A stretch of 11,964 nt of DNA, taken from positions 1-11,964 of the forward strand of contig JAJXUC010000123.1 of assembly GCA_021783435.1 (NCBI GenBank), in the 5' to 3' direction. Shown here one piece after another: positions 1 through 6,657 of this stretch. A program made the position numbers and the translations under genes. This DNA comes from Pseudomonadota bacterium. Lineage in GTDB: Bacteria; Pseudomonadota; Gammaproteobacteria; Burkholderiales; Burkholderiaceae. The notes under the pieces are model-generated. The model had not been told where the DNA came from, did no database searches, and saw nothing but the letters and a program-made list of their open reading frames with translations. Positions within the stretch are counted from its first letter, which is position 1, and the number at the start of each line of letters is the position of its first letter.

Positions 1-102
1 TCGAAGCCGGGCGACATGATGAAGCATGACACCATGAAAAAAGACGGGATGATGAAGAAGGACGCCATGGGCCACTCGCCCATGGGCAACGACACGAAAT
101 AA
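1..102 (+). CDS. C-terminal end of a pentapeptide MXKDX repeat protein (5' part outside the window)
   Basis: The plus-strand frame is open from base 1 to the TAA at 100-102, giving 33 residues. They contain degenerate five-residue units of Met, Lys and Asp (MKHDT, MKKDG, MKKDA) and end in a Gly/Ser/Pro tail (MGHSPMGNDTK). This matches the MXKDX pentapeptide-repeat family: short secreted or periplasmic proteins with a signal peptide followed by Met/Lys/Asp repeats, common in Burkholderia-type bacteria. Their function is not established; metal binding by the Met/Asp/His side chains is only a guess. The start, signal peptide and total length cannot be judged here. The gene converges on pqqE, and the two stop codons are 135 bases apart. 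Confidence 0.75.
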   Translation, partial: SKPGDMMKHDTMKKDGMMKKDAMGHSPMGNDTK

Positions 103-213
103 GCCGTGGTGTCGCCGCCACCGAGGTCGGTCCCCGGCTTGCGGCGCCCTCCGGCGGCATCACCCGAACACCGGCGCATCGGCAGCACGCAGAATCGCCC
201 CGGACGGCGGCCC

Positions 214-234
214 CCCCGCCCCACGAGGGCGGGG
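214..234. terminator. GC hairpin in the convergent pqqE / MXKDX interval (possible terminator)
   Basis: Perfect 8-bp arms CCCCGCCC (214-221) and GGGCGGGG (227-234) enclose the 5-base loop CACGA. The hairpin begins three bases beyond the pqqE stop codon at the end of a seven-gene operon, where a terminator is expected. It could serve both strands. No T-run follows on either side, so it is not a classic intrinsic terminator and may instead protect the mRNA 3' end or assist Rho. A second dyad, CCGCCTC (242-248) / GAGGCGG (256-262), lies inside the last pqqE codons. Nothing else was found in 103-237. Confidence 0.45.
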
Positions 235-237
235 ACT

Positions 238-1365
238 TCAGCCGCCTCGAAGCGAGAGGCGGGAGTTGGAATCGTTGCGGAAGACCAGGGGCTGTTCCTT
301 GGGCTTGCGGGCCAGCGTGATGTGCTGCTCGATGGTGCCGTGGTGGGGGGACAACGAACACACCGGGTCGGCCTGGCGCGCGTCGCCGGTGAGCAGTTGG
401 GCCTGGCAGCGACAGCCGCCGAAGTCGCGGTGGCGCTCGTCGCAGTTGCGGCACGGCTCACGCATCCAGGCGTCGCCGCGAAAGGCGTTGAAGGCCGCGC
501 TCTCGTACCAGATGTGGCGCAGGCTGTGTTGATCGACGCGGGGGAATTCCAGGCCGGGAATCGTCCTTGCCGAATGGCAGGGCAGCGCCGTGCCATCGGG
601 CGCGATCGCCATGAACACGCGGCCCCAGCCGTTCATGCAGGCCTTGGGGCGCTGCTCGAAGTAATCGGGCACGACGAACAGGATCTGGCAACGCTGGCCG
701 ATGCGCTCGCGGTAGCGCGCGACGACCGCTTCGGCCTCGGCCAGTTGCTGCGCCGTGGGCATGAGCGCGGCGCGATTGAGCCAGGCCCAGCCGTAGTACT
801 GGGTGTTGGCCAGTTCGAGATAGTCGGCGCCGAGCTCGAGCGCCAGGTCGATGATTTTGTCGACGTGCGGCAAGTTGTAGCGGTGCAGCACGCAGTTCAT
901 CACCATCGGGTAGCCATGCTCCTTGATCAGATCGGCGACGCGGCGCTTGAGCTCGAAGGTGCGGGTGCTGGAGAGGAAGTCGTTGAGCTCGCGGGTCGAG
1001 TCCTGGAACGAGAGCTGGATGTGATCCAGCCCGGCGGCCTTGAGTGCGCCGATGCGCTCGCGGTTGAGCCCCACGCCGGAGGTGATCAGGTTGATGTAGT
1101 AGCCCAGCTCGTGGGCATGCGCCACGAGCGTCTCAAGGTCGGCGCGCAGCATGGGCTCGCCGCCCGAGAAGCCGAGCTGCGCTGCGCCCAGGGCGCGTGC
1201 CTGGGTCAGCACGTCGCACCACTGCGCGGTACTCATTTCGGCGTCGTGGGTCTGGGCGTAGTCCACGGGGTTGGAGCAGAAGACGCAGTGCAGCGGGCAG
1301 CGATAGGTCAGCTCGGCGAGCAGCCACAGCGGCGGCGGCACCACGGCGGGGTCGGTGGTGCTCAT
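238..1365 (-). CDS. pqqE: PqqE, radical SAM enzyme of PQQ biosynthesis (PqqA Glu-Tyr cross-linking)
   Basis: The product is 375 residues, the usual length for PqqE. It is a cytoplasmic radical SAM enzyme with a C-terminal SPASM-type region. With PqqD as peptide chaperone it forms the carbon-carbon bond between the conserved Glu and Tyr of PqqA, the first committed step to PQQ. Visible are the radical SAM cysteines CPLHCVFC (Cys23, Cys27, Cys30), the GGEP motif near residues 68-71, and late cysteines that would hold auxiliary FeS clusters (Cys243, 263, 305, 308, 318, 320, 336; [16 protein letters not shown] segment). No earlier in-frame ATG, GTG or TTG exists in the gap after pqqD, which supports this start. 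The only SD-like GGAG is about 12 bases upstream, so initiation may be weak. It is the last gene of the operon. Confidence 0.96.
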   Translation of the reverse strand: MSTTDPAVVPPPLWLLAELTYRCPLHCVFCSNPVDYAQTHDAEMSTAQWCDVLTQARALGAAQLGFSGGEPMLRADLETLVAHAHELGYYINLITSGVGLNRERIGALKAAGLDHIQLSFQDSTRELNDFLSSTRTFELKRRVADLIKEHGYPMVMNCVLHRYNLPHVDKIIDLALELGADYLELANTQYYGWAWLNRAALMPTAQQLAEAEAVVARYRERIGQRCQILFVVPDYFEQRPKACMNGWGRVFMAIAPDGTALPCHSARTIPGLEFPRVDQHSLRHIWYESAAFNAFRGDAWMREPCRNCDERHRDFGGCRCQAQLLTGDARQADPVCSLSPHHGTIEQHITLARKPKEQPLVFRNDSNSRLSLRGG

Positions 1366-1441
1366 GCGCGTTCTGCGCTCCGCTGGATGCGCGCTGCGCC
1401 ACCAGTGCCCAGGCGCAAAGGCAGGCGGCGTGGCACGAACG

Positions 1442-1726
1442 TCATGTCAGCCAGCCCTTCTCGCGAGCGTGGGCCAGGAAAGCCTGGACCTCGGGGGCGA
1501 GCGCGGTCATGTTGAAGGTCTGTTCCAGCTCGCCGACGATCTGGTCGACCGTGCGATCTCCGTCGCAGCGCCGCATGATTTCGGCGGCGCTGGGGTTGAG
1601 ACGAATCATGCCCTCGGGAAAGAGCATGACCCAGGATTGCTGGACCTCTTCCCATTGCAGGCGGAACATCGGCCTGAGCCGCGGCTGTTCGGGGGTGGTC
1701 GAGGCGTTGGAGGGTGTGTTGTTCAT
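1442..1726 (-). CDS. pqqD: PqqD, PqqA-binding peptide chaperone
   Basis: The product is 94 residues starting [10 protein letters not shown]. PqqD is a small cytoplasmic protein of the RRE (RiPP recognition element) fold that binds the PqqA peptide and presents it to PqqE. The core matches the family: [20 protein letters not shown], then an [18 protein letters not shown] segment and a C-terminal helix ending HAREKGWLT. The longer open frame upstream is antisense or frame-shifted sequence within pqqC and is not PqqD-like. An AGGA six bases before the ATG supports this start. It lies 38 bases after pqqC and 76 bases before pqqE. It is a free-standing protein, not fused to PqqC as in some methylotrophs. 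Confidence 0.93.
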   Translation of the reverse strand: MNNTPSNASTTPEQPRLRPMFRLQWEEVQQSWVMLFPEGMIRLNPSAAEIMRRCDGDRTVDQIVGELEQTFNMTALAPEVQAFLAHAREKGWLT

Positions 1727-1764
1727 CGAGATTCCTGGGTCGGGCCGAGACGGCATGCGCCCCG

Positions 1765-2499
1765 TCAGCACGGACAGGCCAGCTCGATGGCGTCGAGCAT
1801 GGTCCACAAGACGTCGAGCTTGAAGCCGACGATATCGAGCGCGCGCTGCTGCGCCTGGCGCGTGCGGAAATAGTCGAAGGTGACCTCCAGCCCATGCTCG
1901 ACATCGCGCTGGGCCAGCGGGATGCGGCTGCGGAAATAGGCCAGCCCGGAGGGATCGATCCAGGGATAGTGCCGCGGCCAGGTGGCCAGCCGGTTGCGAT
2001 GGATCTCCGGCGCGAACAACTCCGTCAGCGAGGCGCAGACGCTTTCCTGCCAGGGCGCGTGGCGTGCGAAGTTGACATAGGCATCGACGGCGAAGCGCAC
2101 GCCCGGCACGACGGCGCGCAGCGACCACAGTTCGTCGCGCGCCATGCCCACCGCCTCGCCCAGCCGCACCCAGGTCTCGATGCCGCCGGCATCGGCGTCG
2201 GTGCCGTCGTGGTCGAGGATGCGCAGGACCCAGCGGCGCCGGGTCTCGCGGTCCGTGCAGTTGGACAAGACCGCCGCGTCCTTGATCGGAATGTTGATCT
2301 GGTAGTAGAAGCGGTTGGCCACCCAGGCACGAATCTGCTGCGGCGAGCACTGTCCGCCATTGAGCTTCCTGTTGAAAGGGTGGTGGATGTGATAACGCGC
2401 GCCGAGGGCGCGGAGCCGCTGCTCGAACTCGGCGCGGCTCCAGGCCGCTGCCGTCTGTTCGGATGCAGCGCCGTGCCGGGCAAGAAGCGTGGTGGACAT
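1765..2499 (-). CDS. pqqC: PqqC, pyrroloquinoline-quinone synthase
   Basis: The product is 244 residues, the normal length. PqqC is a cofactor-free, all-helical oxidase that performs the final ring closure and eight-electron oxidation of AHQQ to PQQ, using O2. Family-typical stretches are [19 protein letters not shown] near residues 31-49, [18 protein letters not shown] near 64-81, the [20 protein letters not shown] segment, and [20 protein letters not shown], which supplies His/Arg residues of the active site. The start is eight bases after the pqqB stop, with no strong Shine-Dalgarno sequence, so translation is probably coupled to pqqB. There is no in-frame fusion to pqqD. Confidence 0.96.
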   Translation of the reverse strand: MSTTLLARHGAASEQTAAAWSRAEFEQRLRALGARYHIHHPFNRKLNGGQCSPQQIRAWVANRFYYQINIPIKDAAVLSNCTDRETRRRWVLRILDHDGTDADAGGIETWVRLGEAVGMARDELWSLRAVVPGVRFAVDAYVNFARHAPWQESVCASLTELFAPEIHRNRLATWPRHYPWIDPSGLAYFRSRIPLAQRDVEHGLEVTFDYFRTRQAQQRALDIVGFKLDVLWTMLDAIELACPC

Positions 2500-2507
2500 G
2501 GCGTGGG

Positions 2508-3422
2508 TCAGAGATCGAATTCCATGCCGTCAAACGCGACTTCAATGCCGTGCCGGCGCAATGTGGCGCGCTCGGTGGAGTCGTCGTCAAGGATGGGATT
2601 GGTGTTGTTGATGTGGATGAGAACCTTGCGCGCGCGCGGCAGCCGGTCGAGCACCTCGATCATGCCGCCGGGTCCGCTTTGCGGCAGGTGGCCCATCTCG
2701 GCCGCGCTCTGGCGTGACAAGCCTTGCGCCACCATCTCGTCGTGACGCCAGAACGTGCCGTCGACCAGGATCAGGTCGGCGCGTTCCAAGGCCTCGGCCA
2801 CGGCCTCGTTGATCGAACCCAGGCCCGGCGCGTAAAACACGGCTGCCCCCGTTTGCCGGTCGTCGAACAGCAGGCCGATGTTGTCGCCGCGAACCGGCGC
2901 ATGCCGCCGCGGCGAGTAGGGTGGAGGCTTGCTGTCGAGCGCCACGGCATGGCACCTGGTGTGCAGCAGCGGCCCGATGGTGAAGGCTTCGCCATCGGAC
3001 GCGATCACATGCGGCTCGACGCCGCAATAGTGCCGCATCAGCGGCAACAGCGGCAGGCTGCCCTCGAGTTCCTCCATGACCTGCGCCGTGGCGTACACAG
3101 GCAGCGGCGAGGAGCGCTCGCGCAGCATGGGCAACCCGGCCACGTGGTCGATCTGCGCGTCGATCAGCAGCACGGCGGCGATGCCGGTGTCGCGCACCGC
3201 CCGCCCGGGTTGCAGGTGGGGCGCGGCGCCGATCTGGGCCAGCAAATCCGGGGATGCATTGACCAGCACCCAGTCCAGCCCATCGTCACTGATGCACAGC
3301 GACGATTGCGTGCGCCGCTGCGCACGCACACTGCCCTCGCGCACGCCCCTGCAGTTGCGGCAGTTGCAGTTCCACTGCGGAAAGCCGCCGCCGGCAGACG
3401 AGCCTAGAACGCGAATTTTCAT
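2508..3422 (-). CDS. pqqB: PqqB, metallo-beta-lactamase-fold protein of PQQ biosynthesis
   Basis: The product is 304 residues and full length. PqqB is a cytoplasmic metallo-beta-lactamase-fold protein; an iron-dependent hydroxylation of the tyrosine of the cross-linked PqqA dipeptide has been assigned to it. The N-terminus [19 protein letters not shown] is typical and leads into the zinc-site motif CNCRNC (Cys19, Cys21, Cys24). The family's modified metal motif is DAQIDH at residues 88-93, in place of HxHxDH. Other conserved patches are [12 protein letters not shown] and [13 protein letters not shown]. The start is fixed by family homology; the bases before it carry no recognisable Shine-Dalgarno sequence. 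A 137-base gap with a large hairpin separates it from the dehydrogenase gene upstream. Confidence 0.96.
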   Translation of the reverse strand: MKIRVLGSSAGGGFPQWNCNCRNCRGVREGSVRAQRRTQSSLCISDDGLDWVLVNASPDLLAQIGAAPHLQPGRAVRDTGIAAVLLIDAQIDHVAGLPMLRERSSPLPVYATAQVMEELEGSLPLLPLMRHYCGVEPHVIASDGEAFTIGPLLHTRCHAVALDSKPPPYSPRRHAPVRGDNIGLLFDDRQTGAAVFYAPGLGSINEAVAEALERADLILVDGTFWRHDEMVAQGLSRQSAAEMGHLPQSGPGGMIEVLDRLPRARKVLIHINNTNPILDDDSTERATLRRHGIEVAFDGMEFDL

Positions 3423-3513
3423 CGGGTCGCGAAAGGGAGGATGAGGCGGAGGATGAGGCCGGCAGCGTGGGCAGGCACTGCCCTTGGCAGGCGCCTTGTC
3501 CAGGTCCGGGGAA

Positions 3514-3558
3514 GGCTGGGTTGGCGGGCCGCCGCATGGGGGCGGCCCGATGCCAGCC
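3514..3558 (-). terminator. Bipartite hairpin between the dehydrogenase gene and pqqB (attenuator or mRNA processing/stability element)
   Basis: The inner arms GGGCCGCC (3526-3533) and GGCGGCCC (3541-3548) pair perfectly around a 7-base loop. The outer arms GGCTGG (3514-3519) and CCAGCC (3553-3558) extend the stem across a small internal loop. On the minus strand it starts directly after the dehydrogenase stop codon (TAA, 3560-3562) and before pqqB. No U-tract follows, so full termination is unlikely; partial termination or 3'-end protection of the abundant upstream message is the better reading. Confidence 0.5.
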
Positions 3559-3559
3559 C

Positions 3560-5269
3560 TTATTGGGACAGGGCGAAGATGGCGACCGCGTCACCGTAGG
3601 GATAGTTCAACTGAAAGTTGCCCCCGGCGGCGACCGCGATGTACTCCTTGCCATCGACCTCATAGGCGATTGGCGGCGCGTTGACCCCGGCGCCGAGGTT
3701 GAAGTGCCACAGCTTTTCACCGGTCTTGGCATCCAGCGCCTCGAACTCACCATCGCCCTCGCCAACGAACGCCAGGTTGCCGGCAGTCACCAGGGCGCCG
3801 CCGATCATGGGTTGCGCCGTTGGATGGTTCCAGGCGATCTTTCCGCTATCCACGTCGATCGCGGTGAAGGTCCCGCTCTGCAGACCACCCTTGACGTTCT
3901 TGAAGGTGCTGCCCAGCCGGATCTGGCCCGGAATCGGGGGCGAGTCCTTTTCGCTCGAGAACGTCATGAGCTGGTTCATGCCGAGCACGTACACCATGTG
4001 CGTGAGCGGCGAGTAGGCCGGGGGCGACCATTCGGAACCCCCGTTGGCACCCGGCAGCATCTGCACGCCTTCCTTGGTCGGCTGGGCGAACATGTTCTTC
4101 TGTTCATCGAAGGCTTCGGATTTGCGGATCAGCTTGCCGGTGTCGCGATTGACGATGTAGAACCAGGCCGTCTTGCCCGCCTCACCGGCAGCCGGCACGA
4201 CCTTGCCATGATCCATCGTGTCGAAAAGCACGACATTGCTCACGGCGTCGTAGTCCCACACGTCATGCGGCACTTCCTGGTAGTACCAGGCCAGCTTGCC
4301 GGTCTTGATGTTCAGGGCCACGATGGAGTCGGTGTAGAGGTTGTCGCCGAGGCGCACGCTTCCGTTCAGGTCAGGGTTGGGATTCCCCGTGGCGAAGATC
4401 AGCAGTCCGCGCTTCGGGTCGATCGCGGGGGTGGTCCAGGTCATGCCGCCGCCCGATTTCCAGGAGTCGCCCGACCATGTCTTCTCGGCATCGGTGCTGT
4501 TCCAGCGCCAGATTTCCTTGCCCGTGTCGGCGCTGTAGGCCGCGACGAAGCCGCGAATCGGCCATTCACCACCGGCACTGCCGATGATGACCATGCCGTC
4601 GTAGTAAGTCGGCGCCATGGTTTCCGAATAGCCGGCCTGGGGGTTGGCGACCTGGGTCTTCCAGATCTCCTTGCCTGTCTTCGCATCCACCGTGATGAGG
4701 TGGTCGTCCAGGCTCAGGAAAAAGACCTTCCCGTCCGCCGTGGCGGCTCCCCTGTTGACCGGGCCGCAGCAAATCTGGTTGAGGCCATCGGCGTATTTGT
4801 AGGTCCAGAGCTTCTTGCCGGTCACGGCATTCACCGCGATCAACGCCTGCTCCTTGTTGACCATCGGCGTCGTGAGATACATGACGCCGTTCACCACCAG
4901 TGGCGTTGTCTCGAAGCTTGCGGTGTATCCGGTCTGGATGATGGCCACTGGCGCCAGGCTCTTCACGGTCCCGGCATTGATTTGAACCAGCGGCGAGAAG
5001 CGCTGGTTGTTGTACTCGCGCCCGGAAAGCAGCCAGTTGGCATGGCTGTTCGCGTCCTGGCCCTCGAGCATGGACTGGGTCACGTCGACGTTCTGCGTGA
5101 CCCTGTCGGCCGCCTTGCCGATGAGGCCCCCGGTCTCGGAACCGGATGCCTGGACGCCAGCGGCATGCGCAGCGCTCAGGCCGAGCGCGAACGATGCCAG
5201 CAGTTGGGCGAACATCCGCGTGACCACCTTGGCCCGGTGTGTGGTGATTGTGTCATGATCGAATCGCAT
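3560..5269 (-). CDS. Periplasmic PQQ-dependent alcohol dehydrogenase, methanol/ethanol family, lanthanide-type active site
   Basis: The product is 569 residues from ATG at 5269; AGGAGA sits six bases upstream, which favours this start over an in-frame ATG 17 codons earlier. A signal peptide ends near AHA/A (residue 36), so the enzyme is periplasmic. It has the eight-bladed propeller pattern with repeated W-docking motifs (AVTGKKLWTY, AKTGKEIWKT, ADTGKEIWRW, AKTGEKLWHF). Active-site features are the adjacent Cys167-Cys168 (ICCGPVNRG), metal-ligand Glu235 (GGEWPIRG), Asn296 (ATGNPNPDLN), and catalytic Asp339 followed by Asp341 in HDVWDYDA. The second Asp is Ala in MxaF and Ser in ExaA, and marks lanthanide-using enzymes such as XoxF and ExaF/PedH. 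It lacks a cytochrome domain, so electrons would pass to the cytochrome c encoded next door. The substrate (methanol, ethanol or another alcohol) cannot be told from sequence. Confidence 0.93.
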   Translation of the reverse strand: MRFDHDTITTHRAKVVTRMFAQLLASFALGLSAAHAAGVQASGSETGGLIGKAADRVTQNVDVTQSMLEGQDANSHANWLLSGREYNNQRFSPLVQINAGTVKSLAPVAIIQTGYTASFETTPLVVNGVMYLTTPMVNKEQALIAVNAVTGKKLWTYKYADGLNQICCGPVNRGAATADGKVFFLSLDDHLITVDAKTGKEIWKTQVANPQAGYSETMAPTYYDGMVIIGSAGGEWPIRGFVAAYSADTGKEIWRWNSTDAEKTWSGDSWKSGGGMTWTTPAIDPKRGLLIFATGNPNPDLNGSVRLGDNLYTDSIVALNIKTGKLAWYYQEVPHDVWDYDAVSNVVLFDTMDHGKVVPAAGEAGKTAWFYIVNRDTGKLIRKSEAFDEQKNMFAQPTKEGVQMLPGANGGSEWSPPAYSPLTHMVYVLGMNQLMTFSSEKDSPPIPGQIRLGSTFKNVKGGLQSGTFTAIDVDSGKIAWNHPTAQPMIGGALVTAGNLAFVGEGDGEFEALDAKTGEKLWHFNLGAGVNAPPIAYEVDGKEYIAVAAGGNFQLNYPYGDAVAIFALSQ

Positions 5270-5353
5270 TGCAGTCTCCTCTCTTGTTATTGAAAGCCGG
5301 AACGATATTCTGATCGGCACCGACCCCTCGCCCTCTTGTCAAACCATTGATTC

Positions 5354-5776
5354 TTAATGCTTTGTTCCCGGATACGGCAGCATGGCAATGCAGGCAACAT
5401 TATGGTGATCCAATGCCACGCTTCCAGCCGGATAACCATTCACCGACAGGATGTACGAAAACAAATCGACATAATCAGATTTCTTCAAACTTCCAGGAGC
5501 CTGATAGGGCATTTGCGACTCCATGAAAGCCAATAATTGCGGGGCCGAAATTTTGGTGAATTTCAAATAGGACACGAAATCCTTGCCAGCCAATGCCGGA
5601 CCTGATTGACCGGCGAGGTCGGAGCCATGGCAGGAGGCGCAATTTTCTGAAAACAATTGCTGGCCAACCATCGCCTGGCTCTTCTCGTAATATCCAGCCG
5701 ACGGGTTTTTGCAGTCCGCGGCATCAACCTTTGCGCAAATCAACAAGAAAATACTGAAGGCAACGAATCTTTTCAT
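5354..5776 (-). CDS. Periplasmic class I monohaem cytochrome c, probable electron acceptor of the PQQ dehydrogenase
   Basis: From the ATG at 5776 the product is 140 residues with a clean signal peptide (MKRFVAFSIFLLICAKVDA, cleavage before AD). An in-frame ATG at 5839 would add 21 hydrophilic residues ahead of the signal. Neither start has a clear Shine-Dalgarno sequence; the shorter form is preferred because of the signal peptide. The haem site is CASCH (Cys46, Cys49, His50), with Met89 in SQMPYQAPG as the likely axial ligand. Cys22 and Cys129 could form a disulphide in the mature protein. The position between pqqA and the dehydrogenase gene suggests it takes electrons from the quinoprotein. 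The gene is markedly richer in A+T than its neighbours (24 of 60 bases are G or C in 5521-5580), hinting at a different origin. Confidence 0.88.
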   Translation of the reverse strand: MKRFVAFSIFLLICAKVDAADCKNPSAGYYEKSQAMVGQQLFSENCASCHGSDLAGQSGPALAGKDFVSYLKFTKISAPQLLAFMESQMPYQAPGSLKKSDYVDLFSYILSVNGYPAGSVALDHHNVACIAMLPYPGTKH

Positions 5777-5859
5777 GGAGTGAATATGTTGCTGATCGTG
5801 ACGCTGAGGAACCGATTTTTCAGTTCTGTTCAATGACATGGTGTTGCCGAATGGGGGCC

Positions 5860-5889
5860 CTGGTCGGCGGCGTGTTCGGCGCCGACCAG
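5860..5889 (-). terminator. Strong hairpin directly after pqqA (attenuator or stabiliser)
   Basis: Perfect 10-bp arms CTGGTCGGCG (5860-5869) and CGCCGACCAG (5880-5889) enclose a 10-base loop. On the minus strand it begins six bases after the pqqA stop codon and precedes the cytochrome gene. No U-run follows, so partial termination or protection of the short pqqA message is more likely than complete termination. In several bacteria pqqA mRNA is known to exceed that of the downstream pqq genes, which such an element would explain. Confidence 0.6.
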
Positions 5890-5895
5890 CCGTTT

Positions 5896-5970
5896 TCAGC
5901 GGTTGGCGATGTACATCGTGACTTCAAAGCCAAAACGCATTTCGGTATAGGAAGGCGTGGTCCACTTCAT
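5896..5970 (-). CDS. pqqA: PqqA, precursor peptide of PQQ
   Basis: This is a 24-residue peptide beginning MKWTTPSYTEMRFGFEVTM and ending YIANR. It is the ribosomal precursor whose Glu16 and Tyr20, in the conserved E-x3-Y motif (FEVTMY), are cross-linked by PqqE and become the PQQ skeleton. The length and both key residues match the family exactly. GGAG seven bases before the ATG is a good ribosome site, and the same ten bases (GGAGACTGCA) precede the dehydrogenase start. It is the first gene of the operon, about 64 bases below a predicted sigma-54 start site. It is separated from pqqB by the cytochrome and dehydrogenase genes, whereas pqqA and pqqB are commonly adjacent. Confidence 0.97.
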   Translation of the reverse strand: MKWTTPSYTEMRFGFEVTMYIANR

Positions 5971-6044
5971 GTGCAGTCTCCAGAGTTTCGAGTCGAAAGG
6001 GCGGATGCGGATACCGCGATGAGCGGGATCCCGCGCGACAAGGG

Positions 6045-6060
6045 TGCAAGTTGTATGCCA
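6045..6060 (-). promoter_or_regulatory. Sigma-54 (RpoN) -24/-12 promoter for the pqqA-cytochrome-dehydrogenase-pqqBCDE operon
   Basis: The minus strand reads TGGCATACAACTTGCA. The invariant GG (-24) and GC (-12) are exactly 10 bases apart, and 12 of the 14 specified positions agree with or are permitted by the TGGCACR-N4-TTGCW consensus. Counting about 12 bases from the GC puts the transcription start near 6034, giving a leader of roughly 64 nt to the pqqA ATG, which has its own Shine-Dalgarno sequence. Such promoters need an AAA+ enhancer-binding activator; none is encoded in the window. Confidence 0.6.
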
Positions 6061-6269
6061 CGCGATCCAACCCCCGCAGCGATGGCTCCATCCAATCCCG
6101 GAACCCTGCGTCTGGACATGGGCGACGGACTTGTTGCTGCGCGGGGTCGACCTCGCCACTGCGGGGAACCCACCGCGCGTGCGCCGGTTTGCGACCCGCG
6201 GCGGCGCCGCCTGGCATGCGCTGAACCATGCCGCGAGAGCCGGCAGCGTGAACAGTTTGTCCCACCGAT

Positions 6270-6296
6270 GCAACAACGTGTTGCGACACGGAACAC
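6270..6296. promoter_or_regulatory. Nested inverted repeats, candidate activator-binding site upstream of the sigma-54 promoter
   Basis: Overlapping dyads occur here: GCAACA (6270-6275) / TGTTGC (6279-6284) with a 3-base spacer; GTGT (6278-6281) / ACAC (6286-6289); and GTGTT (6278-6282) / AACAC (6292-6296). They lie about 210 bases before the -24 element, within reach of an enhancer-binding protein. The assignment to such a regulator is inference from position and symmetry only. Confidence 0.35.
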
Positions 6297-6657
6297 TGCC
6301 GGAGCAGTCTGCGGCGGCGAGCGCGCGGACCGTCGACGAGGCCCGATTGCCGCGCCACCGGCGTCAACGGCTGCGATGTCACGACAGGCCGGAACGGCGC
6401 GCCATGGACGACAAACACCGCATCCAGGCGCATGACCCGGCGCACCACGGCTGGCTTGGAGCACGGCGCTTGTGTCAACTTGCAACGCCATTGCGGGGGG
6501 CTGAGTCTGCGGTCGTGGCCGTTCATGGGCGCCGCGATCCGGGCTGCCGGATGCGCAATGCGGCCGTTTTGCAGGGCTGGTTGCCGCGCCTGGAACCCCG
6601 CAGGATCGACGCTGACCATCCGTGGAACGCGAGGCGCCCAGGCTTCGCGCGCTGCGC

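Larger units (their letters stand above)
5971..6657. other. Long intergenic region upstream of pqqA with no convincing gene
   Basis: About 690 bases separate pqqA from the pterin dehydratase gene. Long open frames cross it on both strands, but their translations are Arg/Pro/Ala-rich, carry no recognisable motif and run into known genes in antisense or shifted frames, so they are treated as GC-rich shadows. What can be supported is a sigma-54-type promoter at 6045-6060 and dyads at 6270-6296 and 6377-6386 (TGTC-AC-GACA). The length fits a region that binds a distant activator and also holds the 3' trailer of the dehydratase operon. No terminator-like hairpin with a T-run was found after the dehydratase stop. 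Confidence 0.6.

Noticed and set aside
214..262. Possible insertion-sequence end or mobile hairpin element at the pqqE 3' end
   Set aside because: Two adjacent hairpins are present, but there is no transposase or target-site duplication, and the PqqE C-terminus appears normal in length.
106..1515. 469-codon plus-strand open frame opposite pqqE
   Set aside because: It is the antisense shadow of pqqE; its beginning is a Pro/Arg-rich translation of the intergenic hairpin region.
3467..5293. 608-codon plus-strand open frame opposite the PQQ dehydrogenase gene
   Set aside because: It is fully antisense to a clear dehydrogenase gene, has no recognisable motifs and is explained by high GC, which removes stop codons.
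5270..5320. In-frame upstream ATG at 5320 as the dehydrogenase start
   Set aside because: The ATG at 5269 has AGGAGA at ideal spacing, whereas the extra 17 residues would contain the ribosome site and lengthen an already long signal peptide.
5833..6435. Plus-strand open frame of 200 codons starting within the cytochrome-pqqA gap
   Set aside because: It runs antisense across the pqqA hairpin, pqqA and its promoter. The product is Arg/Pro/Ala-rich without motifs.
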